From: Alphaproteobacteria bacterium | GTDB taxonomy: Bacteria; Pseudomonadota; Alphaproteobacteria; Rhizobiales; Xanthobacteraceae | Assembly: GCA_016869215.1 (NCBI GenBank) | Contig: VGEP01000012.1 | Coordinates: forward strand, 1-64,000 | DNA length: 64,000 bases | Reading direction: 5' to 3' | Shown: positions 36,206 through 45,430 of the stretch, piece by piece | Position numbering within the stretch: the stretch's first letter is position 1 | Layout of the letters: every line of letters begins with the position of its first letter | The notes under the pieces: generated by a model | Database searches by the model: none | What the model was told of the DNA's origin: nothing | Seen by the model: only the letters and a program-made list of their open reading frames with translations | Position numbers and translations under genes: made by a program

Positions 36206-37513
36206 ATGGCACGCTTCCTCAAGCGCGGAATGGACGCCGGCGCGATCAAGGCCGCCGACGCCAAGGTGCGCGAGACCGTCGAAGGCATCCTGGCGCAGGT
36301 CGAGGACAAAAAGGACGTGGCGATCCGCGAGCTGTCGCAGAAGTTCGACAACTGGTCGCCGAAGGACTTCCGCCTGACGCCCGCGGAAATCGAAAAGGCG
36401 ATTTCGCAAGTCGCCAAGCGCGACCTCGACGACATCCGCTTTGCACAAGCACAAGTGCGCAACTTCGCGCAGAAGCAGCGCGAGACCATGCGCGACCTCG
36501 AAGTCGAGACGCTGCCCGGCGTGATCCTCGGCCACCGGCACATCCCGGTGAACGCCATCGGCTGCTACGTGCCGGGCGGGCGCTATCCGATGGTCGCCTC
36601 CGCACACATGTCGATCGTCACCGCGCGGGTCGCGGGCGTCCAGCGCATCATTGCCTGCGCGCCGCCGTTTCGCGGCGGGCCCCACCCCGCCATCGTCGCG
36701 GCGATGCACTTCGGCGGCGCGGACGAGATTTACGTTCTCGGCGGCGTGCAGGCGGTCGCGGCGATGGCGCTCGGCACCGAGACGATTGCGCCCGTGGACA
36801 TGATCGTCGGCCCCGGCAACGCCTATGTCGCCGAGGCCAAGCGCCAGCTGTTCGGCCGCGTCGGCATCGACCTGCTGGCGGGCCCGACCGAGACGCTGAT
36901 TGTGGCCGACGACAGCGTGGACGGCGAAATCTGCGCGACCGATCTCTTGGGCCAGGCCGAGCATGGACCCACGTCCCCCGCGGTTCTGATCACCAATTCG
37001 GAGAAGCTCGCGCGCGACACCATGAGCGAGGTCGACCGGCTGTTGACAATCCTCCCCACCGCCGACGCCGCGGGCCAGGCCTGGAAGGACTACGGCGAGG
37101 TGATCGTGTGCGAGGACTTCGCCGAGATGGCGCACGAGGCCGACCGCATCGCCTCCGAGCACGTGCAGATCATGACCCGCGACGACGACTATTTCCTCGC
37201 CAACATGAAGAACTACGGCTCGCTGTTCCTCGGCCCCCGCACCAACGTCGCCTACGGCGACAAGGTGATCGGCACCAACCACACGCTGCCGACCAAGAAG
37301 GCCGCGCGCTACACCGGAGGCCTGTGGGTCGGCAAGTTCCTGAAAACCTGCACCTACCAGAAGGTGCTGACCGACCGGGCCTCGGCGACCGTCGGCGAAT
37401 ACTGCTCGCGGCTCTGCATCCTCGAAGGCTTCAGCGCGCACGCCGAGCAGGCCAACGTGCGGGTGCGGCGGTATGGCGGGCGGAATGTGCCTTACGCGCA
37501 GGCGGCGGAGTGA
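36206..37513 (+). CDS. HisD-family dehydrogenase (histidinol or sulfopropanediol dehydrogenase-like)
   Basis: A 435-residue NAD-dependent zinc dehydrogenase. HisD catalytic and zinc residues are in place: Gln250 and His253 (LLGQAEHGP), Glu318 and His319 (IASEHVQIM), the [14 protein letters not shown] loop, and [10 protein letters not shown] near the C-terminus. It is not in a histidine operon: neighbours are HIT, a cyclase-family hydrolase and an SDR, a setting shared by paralogs such as 2,3-dihydroxypropane-sulfonate dehydrogenases. I keep the substrate open. GGGAA precedes the ATG at 36206. Confidence 0.85.
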   Translation: MARFLKRGMDAGAIKAADAKVRETVEGILAQVEDKKDVAIRELSQKFDNWSPKDFRLTPAEIEKAISQVAKRDLDDIRFAQAQVRNFAQKQRETMRDLEVETLPGVILGHRHIPVNAIGCYVPGGRYPMVASAHMSIVTARVAGVQRIIACAPPFRGGPHPAIVAAMHFGGADEIYVLGGVQAVAAMALGTETIAPVDMIVGPGNAYVAEAKRQLFGRVGIDLLAGPTETLIVADDSVDGEICATDLLGQAEHGPTSPAVLITNSEKLARDTMSEVDRLLTILPTADAAGQAWKDYGEVIVCEDFAEMAHEADRIASEHVQIMTRDDDYFLANMKNYGSLFLGPRTNVAYGDKVIGTNHTLPTKKAARYTGGLWVGKFLKTCTYQKVLTDRASATVGEYCSRLCILEGFSAHAEQANVRVRRYGGRNVPYAQAAE

Positions 37514-37564
37514 TGAGTCAAATGCAATCTCGCTCCTACCGACGGGGCATGGCTTTGCCACAGC

Positions 37565-37670
37565 GTTCCCTCCCCCCTTGTGGGGGAGGGACAGGGAGGG
37601 GGGTAGACGCAATCTTCGAGTTTGCTGCCACCCCCCTCCCCACCCCTCCCCCACAAGGGGGGAGGGAGCA
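37565..37670. repeat. CCCTCTCCCC-type dispersed GC-rich element, copy C
   Basis: TTCCCTCCCCCCTTGTGGGG pairs with CCCCACAAGGGGGGAGGGAG, enclosing the inner pair AGGGAGGGGGGT / CACCCCCCTCCC. Related to copies A and B. It lies between the HisD-family gene and the SDR. Confidence 0.7.
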
Positions 37671-37714
37671 GGCCGGTGCAAGCAGCAACGCAGCGGTCAA
37701 ACCTCGATAGCCGC

Positions 37715-38488
37715 ATGCCCAACATCGACCTCACCCCCACTCCCTCCTTCCGCCTCGACGGACACCGCGCGCTGGTCACCGGCGGCGGGCGCGGCATCGG
37801 ATTGGCCGCAGCCTCGGCGCTCGCCGCGGCCGGCGCGCATGTGACCTTGTGTGCGCGGACTGAAACAGAGATCGAGGACGCTGCCGCAGCGATCCGCGCC
37901 CGCGGCGATGCGGCCGACGCGCTGGCGCTCGACGTCACCGACGTCGAGGCGTCGCGCCAGGCGCTCGCCGCCCGCGAGCCCTATCAAATCCTCATCAACA
38001 ACGCCGGCATGAACCGGCCGAAGATGCTGCCGGACGTCACGCTCGACGACTTCGACACCATCATGGCGCTCAACGTGCGCGCGGCGTTCTTCATGGCGCA
38101 GACCGTCGCCACGCGGCTGATCGAGGCCAAGCTCCCCGGCTCGATTATCAACGTGTCGTCGCAGATGGGCCACGTCGGCGCGGCGCGCCGCACGGTCTAT
38201 TGCACCAGCAAGCACGCGATGGAGGGCTTCACCAAGGCGATGGCCATCGAATTGGCGCCGCACAACATCCGGGTCAATTCGCTGGGGCCGACGTTCCTCG
38301 AAACGCCGATGACGCGGCCGTTCTTCGAGAACAAGGCGTTCCGCGACGAGGTGCTGTCGAAGATCAAGCTCGGCCGGCTCGGACAGTTGGAGGAACTGAC
38401 CGGCGCGATCGTGTTCCTCGCCTCCGACGCCTCGTCGCTGATGACCGGCTCGGCGCTGGTGCTGGACGGCGGCTGGACGGCGGAGTGA
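37715..38488 (+). CDS. SDR-family oxidoreductase
   Basis: A 257-residue classical short-chain dehydrogenase with all key motifs: TGGGRGIG cofactor loop (about 23-30), NNAG (about 89-92), catalytic Ser in NVSSQMG, Tyr and Lys in VYCTSKHAM, and the C-terminal GSALVLDGGWTAE. Substrate is unknown. The ATG at 37715 is preferred because the upstream open frame is made of the GC-rich repeat. It lies downstream of the HisD-family gene; a joint pathway is plausible. Confidence 0.92.
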   Translation: MPNIDLTPTPSFRLDGHRALVTGGGRGIGLAAASALAAAGAHVTLCARTETEIEDAAAAIRARGDAADALALDVTDVEASRQALAAREPYQILINNAGMNRPKMLPDVTLDDFDTIMALNVRAAFFMAQTVATRLIEAKLPGSIINVSSQMGHVGAARRTVYCTSKHAMEGFTKAMAIELAPHNIRVNSLGPTFLETPMTRPFFENKAFRDEVLSKIKLGRLGQLEELTGAIVFLASDASSLMTGSALVLDGGWTAE

Positions 38489-38497
38489 GCGCGCCGC

Positions 38498-39487
38498 TCA
38501 AAACAGCTTCTTCAGCACCTGCGGATTGAAGCAGCTCACCGGCGGGCGGTTCTCGATCAGCGCCAGGATGTTGTCGACCACGACATGCGCCATGCCCTCG
38601 CGCAGCTCGAACACCGCACTTCCGAGATGCGGAGTGAGCACCACGTTCGGCATTGCGACCAGCTCCGGCGACACCGCGGGCTCGCGCTCGTAGACGTCGA
38701 GGCCCGCGCCCGCGATGCGGCGCTCGCGCAGCGCCCGCACCAGCGCCGCCTCGTCGATCACCGGCCCGCGCGACGTATTGATCACGAAGGCCGTGGGCTT
38801 CATCAGCGCGAACTGCCGCTCGCCCATCAGATGGCGCGTCTCCGGCGTGAGCTGCGGATGCAGCGAGACGAAATCGGCCTCGCTCAGCAGCTCTTCGAAG
38901 CTGCGGTGAGTTGCGCCGAACTTCGCCTCGTCCGCGGCGGCGAGCCTTCGCGGATCGGCATAGACGATCTTCATGTCGAAGCCGCGGGCGCGGCGCGCCA
39001 GCGCCTGGCCGATGCGGCCGAAGCCGACGAGGCCCAGCGTCTTGCCGGTGACCGCCGCTCCCGCCAGGTGATTGGACTGCGAGCCGGGATAGATGCCCTG
39101 GCGGAACAGCCGGTCGCCCTCGACGATCCGCCGCGCCACCGACAGCAGCAGGCCGAACGCGATATCTGCCGTGGCGTCGGTGACGATCGCCGGGATGTTG
39201 GTCACCGGAATGCCGAGCTCGGTCGCGGCCGCGAGGTCGATGCGGTCCTGCGTGATGTTCATCGACGACACCGCCTTGAGATTCGGGTTGGCGGCGAGCA
39301 CGTCGCGGTCGACGGTGTCGTGCAGCAGCGACAGCAGGATGTCGCAACGCTTTACACCCGCAATCAGCTGGTCCTTCGGCAGCACGCGGCTGGAGTCGGC
39401 ATTGACCTCGACCTCGGCGACCGCGCGCAGGCGCGCCAGCGCGCTCTCAGCGATCGGCTGGGTGACGAAAACCCGTGGCTTGCTCAC
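38498..39487 (-). CDS. D-2-hydroxyacid dehydrogenase (glyoxylate/hydroxypyruvate-reductase-like)
   Basis: A 329-residue enzyme. NAD(P) loop TLGLVGFGRIGQALARRA (about 149-166), catalytic Arg in NTSRGPVIDE, Glu in DVYEREP and His in VLTPHLGSAVFE. The start is GTG at 39487. In this superfamily the substrate may be glyoxylate, hydroxypyruvate or a longer 2-keto acid. Transcribed after the LLM gene at 10 bases, so it probably belongs to the unit controlled by the divergent LysR protein. Confidence 0.9.
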   Translation of the reverse strand: MSKPRVFVTQPIAESALARLRAVAEVEVNADSSRVLPKDQLIAGVKRCDILLSLLHDTVDRDVLAANPNLKAVSSMNITQDRIDLAAATELGIPVTNIPAIVTDATADIAFGLLLSVARRIVEGDRLFRQGIYPGSQSNHLAGAAVTGKTLGLVGFGRIGQALARRARGFDMKIVYADPRRLAAADEAKFGATHRSFEELLSEADFVSLHPQLTPETRHLMGERQFALMKPTAFVINTSRGPVIDEAALVRALRERRIAGAGLDVYEREPAVSPELVAMPNVVLTPHLGSAVFELREGMAHVVVDNILALIENRPPVSCFNPQVLKKLF

Positions 39488-39497
39488 GATGGCGCGC

Positions 39498-40598
39498 TCA
39501 CGAAGCCTTGGCCGCAGGCTTGATCGCCGCGTTGACCTTCGGCATGACCTTCTCGGCCAGAAGCTGCATCGAGCGCCTGCCGAGCGCGGGATCGCGCCAG
39601 TCCTTGCCGGCGTAGAGCAGCGTGCCGAAATCGCCGACCTCGTCGCGGAACTTCAGGATTTCGTCGGCGACCTTGTCGGGCGAGCCGTGGAAGATCAGCC
39701 GGTCGCAGATGCCGTCGAGCGTGACTTCGCTGTCGGGCTGGTCGCGGCGGGTCTTGAACAGCTCGAGCCGCCCGCGTTTGAGCTTGGTGTAGAGCTGGCT
39801 GTAGTAGTAGCGGTACGGGCTGTTCGGATCGGTGACATAGGCCTTCGCGGTCTTGTCGTCGTCGGCCACGAAGATGCTCTTGGCGACGCGCCAGTTCTTC
39901 GGATCGGCGGGACGCCCCGCGCGCTGGCAGCCTTCGACGTATTTCGGCCAGTGCGACTTCACCCATTCCGGCATCAGGAAGTTCGCCGAGATCGGCTCCC
40001 AGCCGCGCGCCGCGGCTTCCGTCACGCCCTTGGAGAACGGCGCGACCGCGGTCACGACGATCGGCGGGTGCGGCTTCTGCAAGGGTCTGGGCAGGTAGCC
40101 CTGCCCGATCTCCGGCATGAACTGCCGCTCGACCTTCACCGACCAATACTTGCCTTCGATGTTGTAGGGCGGATCGCGCTCCCAGATCGCGAGCACGGTG
40201 TTGATCGCCTCCAGGAACATCGCATTGCGGTCGGCGTCCAGATTGCCGAACGCCTCGGCGTCGGACATCAGCCCGCCCGGGCTGATGCCGAAGATGAAGC
40301 GGCCGTCGAGCATGTGATCCAGCATCGCGATGTTGGCCGCGACCGCAGCCGGATGCTGGTTCGGCATGTTGATCGTGCCGGTGCCGAGTTTCATCGTGCG
40401 CGTGTCGTGGATCAGGCTCGCGATGAACACCATGCAGGAGGTGATGTTCTCGGCGCGGTCGGTCGAATGCTCGCCGACCAGGCCCTCGATGAAACCGAGC
40501 TTGTCGGCGAGGATGAACGCCTCGCGATCCTCGCGCAGCGACTGCCGCCAATCCTTGTCGAGCGGATGGATCGGCATGGTGAAAAAGCCGAGGTCCAT
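39498..40598 (-). CDS. LLM-class flavin-dependent oxidoreductase
   Basis: A 366-residue luciferase-like enzyme. Start at 40598 (MDLGFFTMPIHP) with AGGGAGC upstream. Elements: FIEGLVGEHSTDRAENITS (active-site region), MKLGTGTINMPNQHPAAVAANIAMLDHML, GRFIFGISPGGLMSD flavin loop, and a C-terminal GSPDKVADEILKF. The subgroup resembles limonene-monooxygenase/alkanal-type annotations; the substrate is unknown. First gene of a leftward pair with the 2-hydroxyacid dehydrogenase and divergent from a LysR regulator. Confidence 0.9.
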   Translation of the reverse strand: MDLGFFTMPIHPLDKDWRQSLREDREAFILADKLGFIEGLVGEHSTDRAENITSCMVFIASLIHDTRTMKLGTGTINMPNQHPAAVAANIAMLDHMLDGRFIFGISPGGLMSDAEAFGNLDADRNAMFLEAINTVLAIWERDPPYNIEGKYWSVKVERQFMPEIGQGYLPRPLQKPHPPIVVTAVAPFSKGVTEAAARGWEPISANFLMPEWVKSHWPKYVEGCQRAGRPADPKNWRVAKSIFVADDDKTAKAYVTDPNSPYRYYYSQLYTKLKRGRLELFKTRRDQPDSEVTLDGICDRLIFHGSPDKVADEILKFRDEVGDFGTLLYAGKDWRDPALGRRSMQLLAEKVMPKVNAAIKPAAKAS

Positions 40599-40680
40599 GA
40601 TGCTCCCTGGTTTTCCTGCGTCGCGGGCGGCAATGCCCGCTCGAATTGACACCATGGTACCGGCTTTGGACCTGTTTGCC

Positions 40681-40694
40681 GAATTAATATATTC
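40681..40694. promoter_or_regulatory. Candidate LysR-regulated divergent promoter region
   Basis: An AT-rich patch (GAATTAATATATTC, with outer GAAT/ATTC symmetry) in the 133-bp region between the LLM and LysR starts, in an otherwise GC-rich sequence. LysR proteins usually bind such divergent promoter regions. The assignment is positional; no T-N11-A footprint is proven. Confidence 0.4.
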
Positions 40695-40731
40695 TGGGCT
40701 TGGTCATCATATTTTCTAATGAGGTAGCGAT

Positions 40732-41712
40732 ATGGCGGCGGTCGCGCTGCGGCAGATTCGGGCGGTGATTGCGGTGTGCGAGGAAGGCTCCTTCACCCGC
40801 GCCGCGATCCGCGAAAACGCCACCCAGTCCGGTATTTCCCAGCACGTCGCCGCGGTCGAGCACAGTCTGGGGGTCAAGCTGTTCGAGCGCTCGGCGAGCG
40901 GCGTGAAGCCGACGCCGGCGGGGCTGCGCTACTACCGGCGCTGCGTCGAGGCCATCGGGCAGATCGACAACGCGCACGAGGAGGTGCGCGGTTTTGCCGG
41001 ACGGGTGAGCGGCGACCTGCGCATCGGACTGATCCCGACCGTGACCCGCGCCGCGCTTGCGCCGACGCTCGAGCGATTCAAGGAGCGCTATCCCGACGTC
41101 CGGCTGCACATCGTCGAGGGCTACAGCGGCCTGCTCACCGACATGGTGCTGGCCGGCGACATCGACTTCGCGGTCGTGCCGACGACGGAAAGACGGGTGG
41201 GCCTGCGTTCACGGCTCCTGGTGCGCGATCGGGAAATGCTGGTGTCCGGGCGACAGCGCGGGCTCACGCCGCTGCAGCCGGTGCGCTTGAAGGACTGCGG
41301 CCCCCTCAAGGTTATCGTCCCCAGCCGCTCGAACGTGCGACGCCGCAACATCGAGGTGTATTTCGAGACACACGGCGCCGAGGTCATCGACATGATCGAG
41401 ATGGACGCGATGATCGGTACGCTCGAATTCGTCGCCCGCACCGACTGGGTGGCGATCCTGTCGGGCCTGATCTGCATCAAGGACATCGGAACGTCCGAGC
41501 GCACAATTAATCCGATCTACGATCCGCCGCTGATCGCCGAATTCGTCGTGATCTCGCCCGCCCGGCGCACGCTGTCGAATCCGGCGCGGCTGTTCCTGGA
41601 GTATCTCGAAACCGAGATCGGGCGCATCCAGGACGTCTGGGCGAAGACGATCCCGCCCGTGGTTTATCCGGTGCGGAATCGGCGCCCGCGCGGCGCAGTC
41701 TCTGCCGGCTAG
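40732..41712 (+). CDS. LysR-family transcriptional regulator
   Basis: A 326-residue protein with an N-terminal winged HTH (LRQIRAVIAVCEEGSFTRAAI ... TQSGISQHVAAVEHSLGVKLFERS) and a type 2 periplasmic-binding-like effector domain (GDLRIGLIPTVTRAALAPTL). The ATG at 40732 has GAGG 8 bases upstream. Divergent from the LLM/2-hydroxyacid dehydrogenase pair, its likely target. The C-terminal 20 residues are Arg/Pro-rich and extend beyond the normal fold. Confidence 0.92.
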   Translation: MAAVALRQIRAVIAVCEEGSFTRAAIRENATQSGISQHVAAVEHSLGVKLFERSASGVKPTPAGLRYYRRCVEAIGQIDNAHEEVRGFAGRVSGDLRIGLIPTVTRAALAPTLERFKERYPDVRLHIVEGYSGLLTDMVLAGDIDFAVVPTTERRVGLRSRLLVRDREMLVSGRQRGLTPLQPVRLKDCGPLKVIVPSRSNVRRRNIEVYFETHGAEVIDMIEMDAMIGTLEFVARTDWVAILSGLICIKDIGTSERTINPIYDPPLIAEFVVISPARRTLSNPARLFLEYLETEIGRIQDVWAKTIPPVVYPVRNRRPRGAVSAG

Positions 41713-42365
41713 ACCTTCTCCGGCGCACCCGGCTGCTTGAGCGGATGCGACTTCGCGAAGGCGTCGAGCACCATGCAGGCGTCGAAAATCCGCATCACCG
41801 TCGGATAGGGCTTCATGTCGGTCTTGAAGAATCCCGAGCCGACCACCTGACCCGCGAGACAGATATCGGCGATGGTCACCGCGTCGCCGTGGCAATATTT
41901 TCCGGTCGTCTTGTCGCGCGAAAGGTGCGTCTCCAGCGCGGAAAGCGCCTCGCTTTGCCAGTGCCGGACCCAGGTCAGCATCCGCTCTTCGCTGAGCCCG
42001 AGGTCCTTGGTGAGATAGCCGCGCACCCGAGGCACCGACATCGGATGTGCGTCGGACACGACGATCTGCGACAGCCCCCTCACCCGCGCGCGGCCGAACG
42101 CATCCTTCGGCAGCAGCGGCGGCTGCGGCCGCGTCTCCTCCAGGTACTCCATGATCGCCATCGACTGGAACAGCATCGGCGACTTGTCGTCCTCGAACAG
42201 CGCGGGGATCAGCATTTGCGGATTGACCTTGCGATACGCCTCGTCGCGCTGCTTGCCCTGCAGCAGGTCGATATCGATAACCTCGTCGGGCTTGATGCCT
42301 TTGTAGGCGAGCGCGGTCCGCACCCGGAAGCTCGCGATCGAACGCCAGAACCCGTAAAACTTCAT
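41709..42365 (-). CDS. Glutathione S-transferase, zeta/maleylacetoacetate-isomerase-like
   Basis: A 218-residue protein: thioredoxin-like N-terminal domain with FWRSIASFRVRTALAYKGI, close to the SSxSxRVR signature of zeta-class GSTs, then FQSMAIMEYLEETRP for glutathione binding, and an all-helical C-terminal domain (ATTENTION here to GDAVTIADICLAGQV). Maleylacetoacetate or maleylpyruvate isomerisation is likely in an aromatic-catabolism setting. GGAGGA lies upstream of the ATG at 42365. Transcribed 23 bases after the oxidoreductase at 42389; its stop overlaps the LysR stop end by four bases. Confidence 0.85.
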   Translation of the reverse strand: MKFYGFWRSIASFRVRTALAYKGIKPDEVIDIDLLQGKQRDEAYRKVNPQMLIPALFEDDKSPMLFQSMAIMEYLEETRPQPPLLPKDAFGRARVRGLSQIVVSDAHPMSVPRVRGYLTKDLGLSEERMLTWVRHWQSEALSALETHLSRDKTTGKYCHGDAVTIADICLAGQVVGSGFFKTDMKPYPTVMRIFDACMVLDAFAKSHPLKQPGAPEKV

Positions 42366-42388
42366 TGCCGCCATCCTCCGATGAACCG

Positions 42389-43276
42389 TCAGCCCTTGGC
42401 GCGGTTCGGCCAATAGGCCGCCACATTGGACACTTCGTCGTTGCCGCCCATGGTGCGCTTGGCCTCCTCGTAGCAGGCGAGCGTCTGCCGGAGCAGCGGG
42501 AATTCGAGGCCGCGCTTCTGGCCTTCGGCCAGCATCGCGGTCACGTCCTTGATGCCGCCGTCGAGCGTGAAGGTAGCGATGTTGGAGTGTTCCTTCTTAA
42601 GCCTTGCGGCGATGCCCGGCATGCGCTGCTTCAGCACGGTCGCGGCGCCCGAAGTCTCGGACAGGAAGTCGAGAAGCTCCGTCGGATCGACGCCGAGCGG
42701 CTTGCACATGGCGAGCTGCTCGCCGAGCGCCTGCCAGTAGATCATCAGCGGCAGATTGACCGCGAGCTTGAGCACCGAGCCGTTGCCGACCGGCCCGGCG
42801 TGCAGCGCGCGGCGGCACATCTGATCGACGATGGGCTTGGCCCGCGCGACGTCGGCGGCCTCGCCGCCCATCAGGCCGAGCAGCTTGCCCGCCCGCGCCG
42901 GCACGACCGATCCGCCGACCGGGCATTCGACATAGGCCGCGCCCGCGGCGCGGACCTTCGCTGCCAGTGCGACCTGCGCCTCCGGCGGCACTGTGCTCAT
43001 CTCGATGAACAGCTTGCCCTTGACGTCGCCAGACAGCAGGCCTTGCGGCCCGAGATAGACCGCGTCGAGCGCGTCGCTGTTGGTGAGGATTGTGATGACG
43101 GCCTCGGCGGCGCCGGCCAGCTCGGCGGGCGTCCTGGCAACCGACGCGCCGGCGGCGGCGAGCGGCTTGGTCTTGTCGGCGGAGCGGTTCCAGACCGTCA
43201 GCTTGTTCCCGACCTCCATCAGCCGTGCGCCGATGTTCGACCCCATCTTGCCGATGCCGGCAATGCCGATGTGCAT
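42389..43276 (-). CDS. 3-hydroxyisobutyrate-dehydrogenase-family NAD(P) oxidoreductase
   Basis: A 295-residue beta-hydroxyacid dehydrogenase. Rossmann loop IGIAGIGKMGSNIGARL at the N-terminus; substrate-binding VECPVGGSVVPARAGKLLGLMGG; catalytic Lys in GSVLKLAVNLPLM with the following Asn-Leu-Pro region. The ATG at 43276 is chosen; a GTG three codons earlier has a closer GGAG but adds little. Family members act on 3-hydroxyisobutyrate, tartronate semialdehyde or related acids. Cotranscribed with the GST and head-to-head with a second family member at 43497. Confidence 0.9.
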   Translation of the reverse strand: MHIGIAGIGKMGSNIGARLMEVGNKLTVWNRSADKTKPLAAAGASVARTPAELAGAAEAVITILTNSDALDAVYLGPQGLLSGDVKGKLFIEMSTVPPEAQVALAAKVRAAGAAYVECPVGGSVVPARAGKLLGLMGGEAADVARAKPIVDQMCRRALHAGPVGNGSVLKLAVNLPLMIYWQALGEQLAMCKPLGVDPTELLDFLSETSGAATVLKQRMPGIAARLKKEHSNIATFTLDGGIKDVTAMLAEGQKRGLEFPLLRQTLACYEEAKRTMGGNDEVSNVAAYWPNRAKG

Positions 43277-43496
43277 CCCGTCCACTCCCTGACCGTCTTG
43301 CCGGCCGTCATGCCGGCGGCGACCGCGCCGGCGGGCGAGACGATAGGCGATCTGCTCACGTCACGAAAGTACGCAGCAGTTCGTCCCACCGCGGCATGCT
43401 TGGCGGCTAATGGCGTCCGGCATAGTGTGCCCACGGGCGCTTCGAATCGAACGCTTGGGACTTGGGATAAAAAACGTCTTGGGGAGTAAACGGCAC

Positions 43497-44402
43497 ATGC
43501 GCGGCGCAAAGGCGAAGGGCACGGTCGGCGTCATCGGGCTCGGGATCATGGGCGGTTCGTTCGCGCGCAACCTTGTGCGATCGGGCTGGCGCGTGGTGGG
43601 CTACGACCTCGACCCGGCACGCCGCCGCGAGCTGGCGAAGGACGGCGTCGAAATCGCCAGGGACGCCAGATCGGCCGCGGCCGCGGCGCCGCTTGTCATC
43701 ACCAGCCTGCCGAAGCCCGAGGCGCTGATGGCGACGGCCAGGGAGATTGCGGCTGCCCGATTGCCGAAGCGCATCGTCGCCGAATGCTCGACCTTCACCA
43801 TCGAGGACAAGCTCAAGGCCGAGCGCGTGCTGAGCAAGGCCGGACACGCGCTGCTCGACTGTCCCGTCAGCGGCACCGGCTCGCAGGCCGCGACCGGCGA
43901 CCTCGTGATCTATGCCAGCGGCGACAGCAAGGCGATTGCGCGATTTAAGCCGGTGTTCGCGGGATTTTCGCGCAAGACCTACGACGTCGGCGGATTCGGC
44001 GACGGTAGCCGGATGAAGTTCGTGGCCAATCTGCTGGTAGCGATCAACAACGTCGCCTCGGCCGAAGCCATGGTCATGGGAATGAAGGCCGGCCTCGATC
44101 CGGCGAAGATTTTCGAGATGATTTCGAGCGGCGCCGGCAATTCGCGCGTGTTCGAATTGCGCGCGCCGATGATGGTGCAGAACGACTACAGCAAGGCCAC
44201 CATGAAGTGCTCGGTGTGGCAGAAGGACATGGACGTGATCGGCGCGTTCGCCAGGAGCCTCAAGGTTCCGACCCCGCTGTTCAGCGCCACGCTGCCGGTC
44301 TATGCCGCGGCGCTCAAGCGCGGGCACGCCAGCGACGACACCGCGGCCGTGTGCGACGTGCTGGAAGCGAAGGCCGGAGTCAAACGCCGCAAGCGGCGCT
44401 GA
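43497..44402 (+). CDS. 3-hydroxyisobutyrate-dehydrogenase-family NAD(P) oxidoreductase, second member
   Basis: A 301-residue protein: VGVIGLGIMGGSFARNLV cofactor loop, AECSTFTIEDKLKAE, substrate motif LLDCPVSGTGSQAATGDLVIYASG, catalytic Lys in SRMKFVANLLVAINN, and a basic C-terminal tail (KAGVKRRKRR). GGGGAG lies upstream of the ATG at 43497. It faces the first family member across 220 bp and is only distantly similar, so the pair is not a recent duplication. A HAAT ABC operon follows downstream. Confidence 0.9.
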   Translation: MRGAKAKGTVGVIGLGIMGGSFARNLVRSGWRVVGYDLDPARRRELAKDGVEIARDARSAAAAAPLVITSLPKPEALMATAREIAAARLPKRIVAECSTFTIEDKLKAERVLSKAGHALLDCPVSGTGSQAATGDLVIYASGDSKAIARFKPVFAGFSRKTYDVGGFGDGSRMKFVANLLVAINNVASAEAMVMGMKAGLDPAKIFEMISSGAGNSRVFELRAPMMVQNDYSKATMKCSVWQKDMDVIGAFARSLKVPTPLFSATLPVYAAALKRGHASDDTAAVCDVLEAKAGVKRRKRR

Positions 44403-44486
44403 CCCCGCGCACCGCCGCGCACGCCCGATCGCGTACGGGACAATTCGGCGCACCCTGCCCAGCTCCAAAGCACGGCGCTCGTAGAG

Positions 44487-44505
44487 TGGGCTGTACGCCA
44501 GCCCA
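44487..44505 (+). terminator. Small hairpin before the first ABC operon
   Basis: TGGGCTG (44487-44493) and CAGCCCA (44499-44505) around TACGC. It lies 85 bases after the oxidoreductase stop and 54 before the permease start, without a T-run. It may be a weak terminator or part of the operon leader. Confidence 0.4.
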
Positions 44506-44559
44506 TCCTCATGTAAGCTTCGGCCCAACCTGCGATTGAGAACAGGGGCCGGGCGGCGG

Positions 44560-45420
44560 ATGAACTGGAATTTCTGGATCATACAGACGTTCAACGGCGT
44601 CTCGTATGGCGCGCTGCTGTTCCTGGTGGGCAGCGGCCTGTCGCTGATCTTCGGCGTCATGCGCATCGTCAACCTGTCGCACGGCTCCTACTTTCTTCTG
44701 GGCGGCTACGTCGCGCTGACGGTGATCTGGACCACCGGCTCCTGGCTGCTCGCGATCCCGGTCGCGGCGCTCACGATTGCGCTGCTTGGGCTCGCGATGG
44801 AGCGCGTGTTCCTGCGGCCGCTCGGCTTCGATCCGCTGCGGCAGGTGCTGCTGACGGTCGGCTTCGCGTTCTTGTTCCAGCAGGCGGCGCTGGACATCTG
44901 GACCGGCAACAACTTCGACATCAACCCGCCCGACGCGCTGACCAAGAGCATCGTGGTCGGCGGCGTCTATCTGCCGCTCTACCGCGTCTTCATGATCGGC
45001 ACCGCGCTCGCGATCGGCGTGGTCCTGTGGCTCGCGATGGAAAAGACGCGCATGGGGGCGGCGGTTCGCGCCACGGTCGACGACGCGCAGATGGCGCGCG
45101 GCGTCGGCGTCGACACGTCGCGCATCTCGATGTTCATCTTCGCGCTCGGCGCATTCCTTGCCGCGCTGGGCGGGGTGATCGGCGGCGCGTTTCTGGGCAT
45201 CTATCCGGGGCTCGACTTCGAAATCCTGCCGCTCGCTTTCGCCGTGGTCATCATCGGCGGCATGGGCAGCCTCGGCGGCGCGGCCATCGGTGCACTGCTG
45301 GTCGGGCTCGCCGACAACTTCGGCAAGGCCCTGTTCCCGGAGATTTCATACTTCACGCTGTACGCGCCGATGGCGCTGATTCTCGCCGTGAAGCCCACCG
45401 GACTGTTCGGACGAGAATGA
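44560..45420 (+). CDS. LivH-family ABC permease, operon 1
   Basis: A 286-residue integral membrane subunit of a branched-chain-amino-acid-type (HAAT) ABC importer. About eight hydrophobic segments are visible, starting ALLFLVGSGLSLIFGVMRIVN, the LivH hallmark, and ending with AVVIIGGMGSLGGAAIGALLVG. The cytoplasmic loop VRATVDDAQMARGVGVD contacts the ATPase. The start is the ATG at 44560 (MNWNFW). LivM begins 10 bases later. HAAT systems also import aromatic and organic acids; the binding protein in this operon decides. Confidence 0.92.
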   Translation: MNWNFWIIQTFNGVSYGALLFLVGSGLSLIFGVMRIVNLSHGSYFLLGGYVALTVIWTTGSWLLAIPVAALTIALLGLAMERVFLRPLGFDPLRQVLLTVGFAFLFQQAALDIWTGNNFDINPPDALTKSIVVGGVYLPLYRVFMIGTALAIGVVLWLAMEKTRMGAAVRATVDDAQMARGVGVDTSRISMFIFALGAFLAALGGVIGGAFLGIYPGLDFEILPLAFAVVIIGGMGSLGGAAIGALLVGLADNFGKALFPEISYFTLYAPMALILAVKPTGLFGRE

Positions 45421-45430
45421 GCGGCAACCG

